A stretch of 47,554 bases of DNA from Eubacterium sp. (lineage in GTDB: Bacteria > Bacillota > Clostridia > Lachnospirales > Lachnospiraceae). The first letter of the stretch is position 1. Every line of letters begins with the position of its first letter. The translations under genes and the position numbers were made by a program. The notes under the pieces were generated by a model, which saw only the letters and a program-made list of their open reading frames with translations, ran no database searches and was not told where the DNA came from. Below are positions 1 to 8,046 of this stretch, piece after piece. The stretch lies in the NCBI GenBank assembly GCA_024698965.1, contig JAILQM010000110.1:1-47554 (forward strand), written 5' to 3'.

Positions 1-879
1 GAGAGTTTCTCTGTCAAATTTATGCGGAGTCTCAATACCCCAGCTTGTAAATACCTCATCTGCGTGATGATGGTGATGTCCGCAGCTGCAAACTCCGTTT
101 TCATCATATTCGTGCTCATGCTCATGCTCGTGATCGTGGTCGTGACCGCATCCGCAATCATGGTCATGATGGTGCTCGTGATCGTGATGATGCTCATGCT
201 CATGCTCGTGGTCGTGATGATGCTCATGCTCGTGCTCTTCTGTCGCATGTTTTGCTTCATGAAGAAGGTCTTCAAGCATGCTCTGCTTTGACTCATAAGC
301 CTTAAGAATTGTAGTTGCATCAAGCTCATCCCAAGGAGTTGTAATAATTGCCGCTTTGGAATTTTTTTCCTGAATTGTCTTTACTGTAAGCTCAAGCTTT
401 TCATCCGGCACAGACTGTGTACGGCTTAAGATAATAGTGTTTGCAAACTCTATCTGATTATTGAAAAATTCACCGAAGGCCTTCATCTGCTTTGTGGCCT
501 TTACCGCATTTACAACAGTTACAAGAGCGTTAATCTCCATCGGCTTATCCTTTGCAACATTGGCAACGGATGTTGCAACATCCGAAAGCTTGCCGACTCC
601 CGAAGGCTCTATAATAATTCTGTCAGGATTAAATCTTTCCACTACTTCCTTAAGATTCTTATCAAAATCACCTACAAGCGAGCAACAAATACATCCTGAA
701 TTAAGCTCTGAAATTTCTATTCCCGAATCCTTTAAAAATCCGCCGTCAATTCCGACTTCACCGAATTCGTTTTCTATAAGAACAATTTTTTCACCCTTAA
801 AAGCTTCCTCTACCATCTTCTTAATAAAAGTGGTTTTTCCTGCTCCGAGGAATCCCGAAACAACATCTACTTTAATCAT
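1..879 (-). CDS. COG0523 (CobW/YciC-type) metal-chaperone GTPase with His-rich tail, partial at the window edge
   Basis: G3E-family P-loop GTPase, a family whose members insert or traffic metals (zinc, cobalt, nickel). Visible: Walker A GFLGAGKTT at residues 9-17, the CxCC metal motif CICC at 63-66, and from about residue 215 a long run of alternating His with Glu/Asp, broken by CGCG and CSCG pairs, an obvious metal sponge. The ATG at 879 follows AAAGGAAG at good spacing. All 293 codons to base 1 are open, so the C-terminus (COG0523 domain end) lies outside. It has its own promoter just upstream. Zinc is the likeliest metal by analogy with YciC/ZagA, but nothing in the sequence fixes it; a nickel or cobalt role is possible. 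Confidence 0.9.
   Translation of the reverse strand, partial: MIKVDVVSGFLGAGKTTFIKKMVEEAFKGEKIVLIENEFGEVGIDGGFLKDSGIEISELNSGCICCSLVGDFDKNLKEVVERFNPDRIIIEPSGVGKLSDVATSVANVAKDKPMEINALVTVVNAVKATKQMKAFGEFFNNQIEFANTIILSRTQSVPDEKLELTVKTIQEKNSKAAIITTPWDELDATTILKAYESKQSMLEDLLHEAKHATEEHEHEHHHDHEHEHEHHHDHEHHHDHDCGCGHDHDHEHEHEHEYDENGVCSCGHHHHHADEVFTSWGIETPHKFDRETL
95..255 (-). repeat. Imperfect CAT/CTC codon repeats encoding the His-Glu/Asp tract
   Basis: Low-complexity stretch made of His codons alternating with Glu and Asp codons inside the COG0523 gene. Units such as HDHEHEHE recur about four times. It is coding repeat, prone to slippage, and gives rise to spurious open frames on the other strand. 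Confidence 0.8.
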
Positions 880-924
880 TTATATCAGCTTCCTTTCGTA
901 AAATCATTTAGTTTCCAATTAGTT

Positions 925-953
925 ATAATAACCTAATCACCCTAAAATTGCAA
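925..953 (-). promoter_or_regulatory. Promoter of the COG0523 gene
   Basis: Reading on the minus strand: TTGCAA, 17-base spacer, TATTAT, ending 46 bases before the start codon. The -10 overlaps a perfect 11-base palindrome, GTTATTATAAC, which could be a repressor site. A metal-responsive repressor is a guess only. Confidence 0.55.
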
Positions 954-957
954 CACG

Positions 958-1057
958 CAGAAAAAAACCATGGTGTATTTAGGGGGAAACACCATGGTTT
1001 TTTCCATTCAATTAGGAAGATTTGAATTATGCTATTGTGTGTCATCTTGTACTAGCA
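958..1057 (-). ncRNA. Candidate small RNA or attenuated leader
   Basis: Predicted transcript of about 100 bases from the orphan promoter to the terminator at 961-1003. It would fold into two hairpins: ATTCAA/TTGAAT with loop ATCTTCCTAA, then the terminator hairpin with loop TTCCCCCTAAAT. Both loops expose pyrimidine runs complementary to Shine-Dalgarno sequences, as in C-rich-loop small RNAs of Firmicutes. Alternatively it is the 5' leader of the COG0523 gene with a terminator switch. No known family was recognised. Confidence 0.3.
961..1003 (-). terminator. Strong intrinsic terminator
   Basis: Perfect 14-bp inverted repeat around CCATGG with A-tract on one side and T-tract on the other, so it can work on either strand. 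The loop on the minus strand is TTCCCCCTAAAT. It lies downstream of the diguanylate cyclase gene and upstream of the COG0523 gene. Confidence 0.85.
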
Positions 1058-1062
1058 ATATC

Positions 1063-1090
1063 ATAATAACACATTTTTCTGAATTGTCAA
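1063..1090 (-). promoter_or_regulatory. Orphan promoter between diguanylate cyclase and terminator
   Basis: Minus strand TTGACA, 16-base spacer, TATTAT. It points into the terminator about 55-95 bases later with no convincing reading frame between them, so it may drive a small RNA or a terminated leader of the COG0523 gene. Confidence 0.45.
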
Positions 1091-1142
1091 CACATTATTT
1101 TAAATTATGGAAATTTACTGTCGTTTGTTTCCAAATAAACAA

Positions 1143-2534
1143 CTATTTATTCTCATCTTCCATATTTATTATCTTATAATTATTCTTGCCGTTCTTCTTT
1201 ACATCATAAAGAGCGATATCGGCATAATGCATGAAATACTTAAAATCCTCGCCTTCCTTAGGCACTCCGTAGCAGTAGCCCTGTGAAACCGTAATATGAT
1301 CCGAAACATTTGAATACTTATGTTCAAAACAGTTGTCCTCGAAGTATTTCTTAATCTGTTCCGCAATTTCTTTAATATCGTCCGTATTATATCCGTCACA
1401 GATAATAATAAATTCATCTCCGCCGAATCTTGCACAGAACAAATCCCTTGCAATTCTCATGCTTTTGAGAATATCCGAGAGCTTTGTAATACATTCATCT
1501 CCGGCCTGATGACCATAGTTGTCATTGTATTCCTTAAAGCAGTCAATATCCAAAATTCCCACTGTAATACATCTTTTACTGTCTATGCAGTATTCAAATG
1601 TATTTTTCGAATATCTTCTGAGGCCAAGCCTGTTTGCAAGACCTGTAAGTTCATCGGTTTGAGCCGCAATTCGCAAGGTTTCGTTTTCATCGAGAGATGT
1701 AACAAGTGAATTTATTCTCTCAACAAGCATTCCCATCTCATCATAGGAGCGTACAACAAGAGGTTCTTTCGGAAGTTCTCCGTCTTCTATTAATTTAAGT
1801 CTGTTTGCAATAATCTTTAATGAATTTGTCCATCTCGTAATTATCCAGACAACAACGCCGCAAATAATAAGAATAATTATCGCCACGCCACCGATCATTG
1901 CTTCTATAACAGTCTCCACGAGATTTTTGAGGGCCGAAATACTTCTTCCGACCACAATTGCGCCCACTACCTCGCCGTTTTCATCTATAAGCGTTCTGTA
2001 AACGCAGTAAATATGCCCGCCGGCAACATTTGCCTCTCCTTGATATACACCTTCTTTATCAAGAATATCGGCAACAAGTACATCTATATATGTACCTACT
2101 ATAACATTTCCGTTTGGGTCGAGAGTAGAGCCGGCAACTCTCTTAAAATGACCTTCCGTATAGCCATCCTGAGTCTCGGTACTCTCAACATACCCCAGTT
2201 CATCATCACTGCACTTTATAAATACATATGCAAAAGTTCCTGTTTTTTCCTCGAATTCTTCAAAAGGCTCAAGATTTGCGTTTTTAATTGTACCATCGCC
2301 GATAAGGACATCGCCTCTGTAAATACAGCCATCTTTAATTTTCCAGTCTCCCTCCCCGATGCTGCTTTCAAGATATACAATGTCGGCATTTAATCTTTCA
2401 GCTATAAGGTACTCTTCCATATCGCTTATGCCCTTATACATAAACCCGTATATGAGAAAAATCAGAACAGCCGCAAAGCTTAAAAAAAGTAAAATGATTT
2501 TAAACTGTATACTGTCTCTAAACCTTATTTTCAT
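1143..2534 (-). CDS. Membrane diguanylate cyclase (Cache-like sensor, HAMP, GGDEF)
   Basis: About 463 residues. An N-terminal membrane segment (residues ~12-33) is followed by an extracytoplasmic Cache-like sensor, a second membrane segment near 215-240, a HAMP-like linker and a C-terminal GGDEF domain. The motif GGDEF is intact at 371-375, preceded by RF, so it should make c-di-GMP from two GTP. The inhibitory RxxD site at the usual distance is not clean (RIARD is present, one residue out of register). The ATG at 2534 opens the first membrane helix and is preferred over a far-upstream start inside the divergent gene's leader; its ribosome site is weak. It is divergent from the LUD gene. The sensed ligand is unknown. 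Confidence 0.88.
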   Translation of the reverse strand: MKIRFRDSIQFKIILLFLSFAAVLIFLIYGFMYKGISDMEEYLIAERLNADIVYLESSIGEGDWKIKDGCIYRGDVLIGDGTIKNANLEPFEEFEEKTGTFAYVFIKCSDDELGYVESTETQDGYTEGHFKRVAGSTLDPNGNVIVGTYIDVLVADILDKEGVYQGEANVAGGHIYCVYRTLIDENGEVVGAIVVGRSISALKNLVETVIEAMIGGVAIIILIICGVVVWIITRWTNSLKIIANRLKLIEDGELPKEPLVVRSYDEMGMLVERINSLVTSLDENETLRIAAQTDELTGLANRLGLRRYSKNTFEYCIDSKRCITVGILDIDCFKEYNDNYGHQAGDECITKLSDILKSMRIARDLFCARFGGDEFIIICDGYNTDDIKEIAEQIKKYFEDNCFEHKYSNVSDHITVSQGYCYGVPKEGEDFKYFMHYADIALYDVKKNGKNNYKIINMEDENK

Positions 2535-2576
2535 ACATATAATATATCCATTTTTGACGCATAAAGCAACATGATA

Positions 2577-2605
2577 TTGACACCTTTTCTGACGATTGTT
2601 AAAAT
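2577..2605 (+). promoter_or_regulatory. Promoter of the LUD gene
   Basis: TTGACA, 17-base spacer, TAAAAT, about 65 bases before the start codon. It lies in the short divergent region shared with the diguanylate cyclase gene. Confidence 0.6.
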
Positions 2606-2669
2606 ATTCAAACACACCAAATACAATTTTAAGTATAATATTTATCAAAAAGCAAAACGGAGTAAAAAA

Positions 2670-3308
2670 ATGAAAAACAAACAGCAGCATTATAAAAATC
2701 AGGCAGAAACAATAATTAAGAATTTAGAGAAACGCCACATGGCCGGATCCTACTTTCCGAGTGCAAAAGAAGCCGGTGATTTCCTTATGAGCGAAATTAA
2801 AGAAGGCTCCTCTGTCGGCGTCGGAGGCACACAGACTCTTGAGGAAATGGGAATAAAAGAGGCCCTCCCAAAAAGAGAGGACCTTACACTTTATTTAAGA
2901 AAACCAAATCAGACCTATGCCGATATGGAAGAGCTTTATATCAAGTCTTTCAGCGCCGATTACTATCTCATGAGCACAAACGCCATCACCTTAAACGGTG
3001 AACTCTTTAATATAGACGGCCTCGGAAACCGCACCGCTGCCCTTATCTACGGACCTAAAAAAGTCTTTGTAGTTTGCGGCATCAACAAAGTCTGTCCGGA
3101 TCTTGACTCAGCAATTTCAAGAGCCCGCAACACCGCAGCTCCGGAAAACTGCATAAGGCTCGAAAAGAACACCCCATGCTCCAAGACCGGAAAATGCATT
3201 GACTGCATGTCGGAAGATACCATCTGCAGCCAGTTTGTATATACAAGACATTCAGCCATTCCGGGCAGAATCCATGTGATTCTCATCGGCGAAAGTCTCG
3301 GCTATTAA
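2670..3308 (+). CDS. LUD-domain protein (LutC/YkgG-like)
   Basis: 212-residue cytoplasmic protein of the LUD family (DUF162, lactate-utilisation LutC type). Seen: the glycine-rich segment SVGVGGTQTLEEMG near residues 46-59, the NIDGLGNR segment, and a Cys-rich stretch (CSKTGKCIDC) near 175 typical of clostridial stand-alone LUD proteins. The ATG at 2670 follows ACGGAG; a longer reading frame upstream would run through the promoter. LutA and LutB are not nearby, so a lactate-oxidation role cannot be assumed. Its stop overlaps the convergent stop of the next gene by four bases. Confidence 0.82.
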   Translation: MKNKQQHYKNQAETIIKNLEKRHMAGSYFPSAKEAGDFLMSEIKEGSSVGVGGTQTLEEMGIKEALPKREDLTLYLRKPNQTYADMEELYIKSFSADYYLMSTNAITLNGELFNIDGLGNRTAALIYGPKKVFVVCGINKVCPDLDSAISRARNTAAPENCIRLEKNTPCSKTGKCIDCMSEDTICSQFVYTRHSAIPGRIHVILIGESLGY

Positions 3309-4108
3309 TCGTTTAGAATGTTTTCCTCGGGCGAAGATGTATCATCCTTGCTTTCTTCCTGAAGATTTTCTTCTGTTTCTTCAGCAAAAGCATCATATTC
3401 GGCATATTCGCCCGGAGCACTTTCTTCGGAATTTTCTTCTATAAGTTCCGGCTCCGAAACATCATCAAGTGAAATCTTAGATGCCATATCCGCCACTTCA
3501 AAACGGCGTTCTTCCTTTTTCCTGTCATGTCTTATACCGAAAGCCACAATAGGTACGGAGATAATGCTAAACGCTCCGGTAAATACGAGCATCCAGTATG
3601 CAAGTCCGTCGGCAAGCGAAAGAATAAGCTGAAAATCCGTAAGTATAATTATCGAGCATATAACAGTCGCAAGCGAAAGAACAAGTTCAAGCGGCCAAAG
3701 CACATTGTGAGTATATTTCATGCTTATTACATTCTGAAGCATAATGATTCCGAGAACGAGTACCGCAAGCCCGACATATCCATCTATGTTTTGTGATATA
3801 GCCTGCGCTCTTACAAGCCCGCAGCAGCCCAAAATTACTGCTATAGCGCCCGACGTAAATGAATAATCGTGGTATTTCTTATAGGCGCTCGTCTGGTAAT
3901 ATCTTACCAAAATCACAATACCCCAGATAATAATTCCGGCAAGATAGATATATACAATCGCAATCTCATTTATCTGCGGAACGTACAAAAGTACAACCCC
4001 TGTAAATATGCATAAAAGCGAAGCTACAAGAAGCACTATCGTACTTGTTGCACTCTCCTTTTTTGCAACCTCCAAAACCACAGGTTCTTCCTTACTCTTT
4101 TTAGCCAT
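3305..4108 (-). CDS. Multi-pass membrane protein (DUF308/HdeD-like) with acidic tail
   Basis: 267 residues. After a charged N-terminus there are about six hydrophobic spans between residues 20 and 195, arranged in short pairs as in DUF308/HdeD-type proteins, then a basic RHDRKKEERR stretch and a ~65-residue tail very rich in Glu, Asp and Ser. The ATG follows AAAGG. It lies 23 bases after argS on the same strand, so it is probably co-transcribed. Function unknown; the family link rests on topology and general pattern only. Confidence 0.65.
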   Translation of the reverse strand: MAKKSKEEPVVLEVAKKESATSTIVLLVASLLCIFTGVVLLYVPQINEIAIVYIYLAGIIIWGIVILVRYYQTSAYKKYHDYSFTSGAIAVILGCCGLVRAQAISQNIDGYVGLAVLVLGIIMLQNVISMKYTHNVLWPLELVLSLATVICSIIILTDFQLILSLADGLAYWMLVFTGAFSIISVPIVAFGIRHDRKKEERRFEVADMASKISLDDVSEPELIEENSEESAPGEYAEYDAFAEETEENLQEESKDDTSSPEENILND

Positions 4109-4131
4109 AACCTTTCACCCCTTTTATTAAA

Positions 4132-5913
4132 TTACATTTTATCAGGTGCCTCAAAGCCGAGAAGATCAATACATTTTTCAAGAATTCTCTTGGTAAGATC
4201 AAGCATTTTTATATAGCTTGCCTGTTTGTCTTCGTCCTCTTCTCCCATTACGTTTATCTCATGATAAAAACGGTTGAAGGCATTCGAAACATCATATATA
4301 TATGCACAGATTTTATGAGGTGCGGAGTCTTCGTATGCTCCTTTTACCACGCTTTCAAACTTAACAAGTTCGAGCATGAGTCCCTTTTCAACCTCACTAA
4401 AGTCTGCCAATACGCTTTTTCCCGACGCTGATTTGCCGGCGGATAAATACTTTTCAAGAATCGACTTTATTCTTACTATTGTATAGAGAATGTACGGTCC
4501 GGTATTACCCTCAAACGAAGTAAATCTGTCTATATCAAACACATAGTTTTTGGATGCCTGGTTCGAAAGATCTCCGTATTTAAGGGCCGAAAGAGCTACA
4601 ATCTCAGCAGTCTCTTTTGCCTTTTTCTCATCAACCTCATCACTCTTTGAATTGGCATTATCCATAATCTTTTTAAGCATCTCTTCGTTAATATCTTTGA
4701 TGAGATGTTCAAGACGCATAACACCGCCTTCTCTTGTCTTAAACGGCTTTCCGTCCTTGCCGTTCATAGTACCGAAGCCCAAAAATTCAAGCTCTGTTTC
4801 AGGCTTTACTATGCCTGCTTTTCTCGCTGTTCTAAAGACCTGGAGAAAATGCATGTCCTGGCGCTTATCAACCACATAAAGCACCTTGTCCGGATTAAAG
4901 TCCTTCATTCTCTGAACAAGAGTCGCAAGGTCTGTTGTCGCATATAAAGACGCTCCGTCCGACTTTCTTACGATACAAGGAGGAATCTCTTTGGAATCGC
5001 TCTCCTCAGCCACATCTACAACAAGAGCTCCCTCGCTCTCATAAGCAATGCCGTCTTTTTCCATCTTTTCAATCATATCCGGCACATAAGGCTGAGCATC
5101 GGACTCTCCGAGCCATAAATCAAATTCTACATTAAGATTCTTGTAATTCTTTTTAAGATCGGTTACCGATACGTTGAGAATGTGTGATAAAAGCGCCTGA
5201 TATCCTCTTCTACCGCCCTGGAGCTCAGCCGTAGCCTCGAGTGCGGCATTCTTATATGCCTCATCCTCTTTGGATTTGCCCGATGCAGTCGGATAGATTT
5301 CCTCAAGCTCAGATACGGTAAACGGAGCCTCAGCAGGATATTCTCCTTCATATGAATCGTCAAAATACACAAGATTAGGTTTTCTTTCCTTAAGCTCTGT
5401 AATAATAAGACCCATCTGAAGGCCCCAGTCGCCGAGATGCACATCTCCCGTAACCTTATGTCCTACGTATCTTCCTGTCCTTTTTATGGACTCACCGATA
5501 ATGGCAGAACGAAGATGGCCTACATGAAGAGGCTTTGCGACATTCGGTCCGCCGTAGTCAATAATGATGTTTTTAGGGCTTTTTGTCTTTTCAAAGCCCA
5601 TATTTTCATCATCTTCCATTTTATTTATATAGCCGGCCAAAAACGCCTTGCTAAGTGTCATATTAAGGAATCCCGGAGCAGCGGCTTCAACGCTTTCAAG
5701 CATTTCACAGCCTTTAAGCTTTTCAGCAATATCTTCCGCTATCATAATAGGAGCTTTATGAGCCTGTTTTGCCAGTGGCATTGCTCCGTTGCACTGGTAA
5801 TCGCATAAATCAGGTCTGTTTGAAAGACTTACCTTTGCATATGATTTATCGTAACCTGCGGCTTCAAAAGCCTTTCCCGTTTCTTCGGAAAGCATATCAA
5901 CAATTTTCTGCAT
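4132..5913 (-). CDS. argS: Arginyl-tRNA synthetase
   Basis: 593-residue class I aminoacyl-tRNA synthetase that charges tRNA-Arg. It shows the HIGH signature as HVGH at 130-133 within GGPNVAKPLHVGHLRS, the Arg-tRNA synthetase N-terminal additional domain before it, a divergent KMSKS loop (PFKTREGG, about residue 390), and the C-terminal anticodon-binding DALR domain ending in LLGFEAPDKM. Length is normal. The start follows AGAGGAA. A TATAAT-like -10 lies 37 bases upstream. Confidence 0.97.
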   Translation of the reverse strand: MQKIVDMLSEETGKAFEAAGYDKSYAKVSLSNRPDLCDYQCNGAMPLAKQAHKAPIMIAEDIAEKLKGCEMLESVEAAAPGFLNMTLSKAFLAGYINKMEDDENMGFEKTKSPKNIIIDYGGPNVAKPLHVGHLRSAIIGESIKRTGRYVGHKVTGDVHLGDWGLQMGLIITELKERKPNLVYFDDSYEGEYPAEAPFTVSELEEIYPTASGKSKEDEAYKNAALEATAELQGGRRGYQALLSHILNVSVTDLKKNYKNLNVEFDLWLGESDAQPYVPDMIEKMEKDGIAYESEGALVVDVAEESDSKEIPPCIVRKSDGASLYATTDLATLVQRMKDFNPDKVLYVVDKRQDMHFLQVFRTARKAGIVKPETELEFLGFGTMNGKDGKPFKTREGGVMRLEHLIKDINEEMLKKIMDNANSKSDEVDEKKAKETAEIVALSALKYGDLSNQASKNYVFDIDRFTSFEGNTGPYILYTIVRIKSILEKYLSAGKSASGKSVLADFSEVEKGLMLELVKFESVVKGAYEDSAPHKICAYIYDVSNAFNRFYHEINVMGEEDEDKQASYIKMLDLTKRILEKCIDLLGFEAPDKM

Positions 5914-5949
5914 TTATAAATATTCCTCTTTCTCTAATTTCTCTATAGA

Positions 5950-5978
5950 ATTATAATACAAAAAAGCGCAAATTAGAA
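5950..5978 (-). promoter_or_regulatory. Possible argS promoter
   Basis: Minus-strand TTCTAA, 17 bases, TATAAT. The -10 is perfect but the -35 is poor. It abuts the terminator of the upstream gene. Confidence 0.4.
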
Positions 5979-6012
5979 GAGCCACCTGACTTTAAAATCA
6001 GGTGGCTCTTTT
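5977..6012 (-). terminator. Intrinsic terminator after the DapF-like gene
   Basis: Perfect 13-bp stem AAGAGCCACCTGA / TCAGGTGGCTCTT with an 8-base loop, starting 12 bases after the stop codon of the DapF-like gene. The T-tract on the minus strand is interrupted, so termination may be partial. Confidence 0.7.
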
Positions 6013-6022
6013 ATGTATAAAC

Positions 6023-6421
6023 TTAGGAAAAGAAATTTTCTGCAAGATGAATGGTTCCCAAGGCTCCGCTTCCGTAGCCCGCTTCATCTTCTTTTGTCAT
6101 GTCAATTTGTTTTTCACCCGTAAATGTCTTAATAACAAAAGCAGAATCCGTTGTGTAACCGTTGTCTTTTAAATATTTTGCGAAAATGAGAATGCCGTTT
6201 TTGCTTTCTTCGAGATCTCCGTCGTGATTGTAAATCTTTACAGTAAACTTTCCGTCTTCAACAACCGGTCCGTAAAGCACTTCATCCGCACATACTCCGA
6301 AGTTTCTGCGGCATATGTTTTCAATCTGGCGTCCTGTCAGCTTAAGTGTATTTTTATTAGGATCCAATACCAGATAATCATTTCCCAAACCATGATATTT
6401 ACTCATTGCAATTGTATCCAT
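6023..6421 (-). CDS. Half-length diaminopimelate epimerase homologue, catalytic Cys replaced by Ser
   Basis: 132 residues that match only the N-terminal half of DapF (normally ~270-280 residues in two mirror-related domains). The opening KYHGLGNDYLVLD is classic DapF. The catalytic motif ECGNGIRCFAKYL-type is here EESKNGILIFAKYL, with Ser73 where the catalytic Cys belongs and Leu for the Arg. The second domain, with the other catalytic Cys, is absent. The stop is followed at once by a terminator, and a good ribosome site (AGGAGG) precedes the ATG, so this looks like a maintained single-domain protein rather than a fresh frameshift. Racemase activity is not expected. It could be a binding protein, a regulator, or a slowly decaying remnant. 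Confidence 0.8.
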   Translation of the reverse strand: MDTIAMSKYHGLGNDYLVLDPNKNTLKLTGRQIENICRRNFGVCADEVLYGPVVEDGKFTVKIYNHDGDLEESKNGILIFAKYLKDNGYTTDSAFVIKTFTGEKQIDMTKEDEAGYGSGALGTIHLAENFFS

Positions 6422-6510
6422 ATATTTACCTCCTAAAAAACATTTACCGTTTTCTTCCTTCTGATGCTATTATGCCACATACTTTTCGCATATAAAAGTG
6501 CAATTATTGC

Positions 6511-6539
6511 TTGATAGTATGCAAATAGTGCTGTAAAAT
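6511..6539 (+). promoter_or_regulatory. Promoter of the AraC-family gene
   Basis: TTGATA, 17-base spacer, TAAAAT, 22 bases before the start codon, followed by an AAGGAGG ribosome site. Confidence 0.6.
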
Positions 6540-6561
6540 AATCTAAAAAGGAGGTTTTAAT

Positions 6562-7431
6562 ATGGCTGAGCAAAAAAGAGGCTATCTTTTAGAGAATTTC
6601 AGGTATTTTCATATCAAAGATAAGACCGATAAAAGCTTTGACTATCATTTTCACGATTTTAACAAGGTAATACTTTTCCTTTCGGGAGATGTTACCTACT
6701 ATGTCGAAGGTCATCCTTACGCTTTAGAGCCCGGCGATATTCTAATGGTACGACACCACTCTTTGCATAAGCCGGTTATATCCCCTAAAAAGACCTACGA
6801 AAGAATTGTCATCTGGACTCGTCCGGGATTTTTGGAGCACCCTTTAGACTACCCCGAAAACCTCGGAAGCTGCTACGGCATCGCTAATAACGAGGAAAAA
6901 TGCCTGCTACGCCCAAACGAAAAAATCCTCTCAGTTCTAAAAAAAGACCTCTCCCTTTTGGAAGAGTCCTTAAATACGGAAGGCTATGCCGACGGCATCT
7001 TAACTGCCACGTATTTTCTGCAGTTTTTTGTACATTTAAACAGAGCTTATTTAGACTTTGACTCATCCTGTCGTGAGGATGATTTCAGCGAAGATGAGCT
7101 GATAGACAATGTTTTAAAATACATTAAAACTCATCTTTGCGAAGATATTTCAAACGATAAAATTGCCGATGAATTCTTTTTAAACAAATACTATCTCATG
7201 CACCGTTTTAAAGAAGTCACCGGCTATACAATTCATTCATATATCACCAACAAAAGGCTCGCCCTTGCCTCTGAGGCAATAAAAAAAGGGATGCCCGCCA
7301 TGAAGGCCGCTGAAATAAACGGCTTTACTGATTATTCGACCTTCCTTAGAGCTTTTCGCAAAGCCTACGGAAGTTCTCCGAAATCCCTCATAAAAAGCGG
7401 AGCAATCCCCGGAAAACAGATCTCGATTTAA
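6562..7431 (+). CDS. AraC-family transcriptional regulator with cupin domain
   Basis: 289 residues. Residues ~15-100 form an AraC-type cupin sensor (FDYHFHDFNKVILF, GDVTYYVEG, LEPGDILMVRHHSLHKP), and residues ~185-285 hold the two helix-turn-helix motifs (ISNDKIADEFFLNKYYLMHRF; MKAAEINGFTDYSTFLRAFRKAYG followed by SPK). It should bind DNA as a dimer and respond to a small molecule, probably a sugar. No transporter or enzyme operon adjoins it, so the target is unknown. Its stop overlaps the convergent next gene by four bases. Confidence 0.92.
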   Translation: MAEQKRGYLLENFRYFHIKDKTDKSFDYHFHDFNKVILFLSGDVTYYVEGHPYALEPGDILMVRHHSLHKPVISPKKTYERIVIWTRPGFLEHPLDYPENLGSCYGIANNEEKCLLRPNEKILSVLKKDLSLLEESLNTEGYADGILTATYFLQFFVHLNRAYLDFDSSCREDDFSEDELIDNVLKYIKTHLCEDISNDKIADEFFLNKYYLMHRFKEVTGYTIHSYITNKRLALASEAIKKGMPAMKAAEINGFTDYSTFLRAFRKAYGSSPKSLIKSGAIPGKQISI

Positions 7432-7982
7432 AAATCCACGCCCGATCTGTTATTTTGTTTTAAAAGTTCAGCTACAAGATCTGCCGTCTCATCATCCACA
7501 GGTCCTGTTCCGTAATCCCCGGAGAAAGACTTTGTTGTAGCATTATAAGAAGAAATATTGTGGTTTTCTCCGGACTGAGGCTCGGCTTTAGCCCCACCGC
7601 CTTCAGCCATCATTTTGGCCTCTTCTATTTCGGCAACCTTTGCGGCTTCGTCTGCTGCGGCTTCCGCCTGAAGGCGCGCAAATATCTCATTGGCAAGGTC
7701 AAGGTCACTCTGACTCATACCCGAAGTATCTATTTCAGGCTCAGGTTCGGCTGCCGGCCGGGGCTCTTCAAATACCTCTTCAACCACCGGCTCTTCAATA
7801 ACAGGCTCAGGTTCGGCTACAGGCTCAGGTTCAGGTGTCTCATCCTGAACTCCTCCGGGAATAAAAAACCTTTTAAAAGGCACGATAATAACTCTCCACC
7901 TTTTAACTATATTAGACTTAAGGCGTTGCCAAAATGTATTTGTTTCTATTTTGTCGTATCTTCTGCCGTTATAACTATACAT
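7428..7982 (-). CDS. Acidic Pro-Glu-rich protein downstream of ftsZ, function unknown
   Basis: 184 residues. The N-terminal ~45 residues are basic and aromatic (WQRLKSNIVKRWRVIIVPFKRFF) and could form a membrane-associating helix. Then come EPEPV-type repeats (about 48-90), a helical Ala/Glu-rich segment (95-130) and a polar tail. I chose the ATG at 7982 because GAGGAAAG sits just before it; a TTG 12 bases upstream overlaps that ribosome site. It follows ftsZ on the same strand after a terminator-like hairpin. A role in division is only suggested by position. No family recognised. Confidence 0.7.
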   Translation of the reverse strand: MYSYNGRRYDKIETNTFWQRLKSNIVKRWRVIIVPFKRFFIPGGVQDETPEPEPVAEPEPVIEEPVVEEVFEEPRPAAEPEPEIDTSGMSQSDLDLANEIFARLQAEAAADEAAKVAEIEEAKMMAEGGGAKAEPQSGENHNISSYNATTKSFSGDYGTGPVDDETADLVAELLKQNNRSGVDF

Positions 7983-7992
7983 ATCTTTCCTC

Positions 7993-8024
7993 AAAAAGAG
8001 GTTGCCAATTAAATCAGCAACCCC
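7993..8024 (-). terminator. Terminator after ftsZ
   Basis: Minus-strand stem GGGGTTGC / GCAACCTC (8 bp with one G-U) followed by TTTTTG. The end of the T-tract runs into the ribosome site of the next gene, so that gene depends on readthrough or an internal start. Confidence 0.6.
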
Positions 8025-8046
8025 TAAACTCCGTATTAAAATAATA

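Noticed and set aside
95..255. Tandem repeats that could be mistaken for a CRISPR array
   Set aside because: Units are short, in frame with coding, and have no spacers or cas genes nearby.
22..291. Plus-strand open frame rich in Met and Val
   Set aside because: It is the reverse of the His/Glu/Asp codon repeat in the COG0523 gene; no ribosome site and an absurd composition.
1004..1057. Small protein starting at an ATG near 1045 on the minus strand
   Set aside because: The frame runs straight through the terminator hairpin and has no ribosome site.
6023..6421. Frameshifted full-length dapF
   Set aside because: A terminator begins 12 bases after the stop, and no DapF second-half sequence is seen in any frame downstream, where argS follows.
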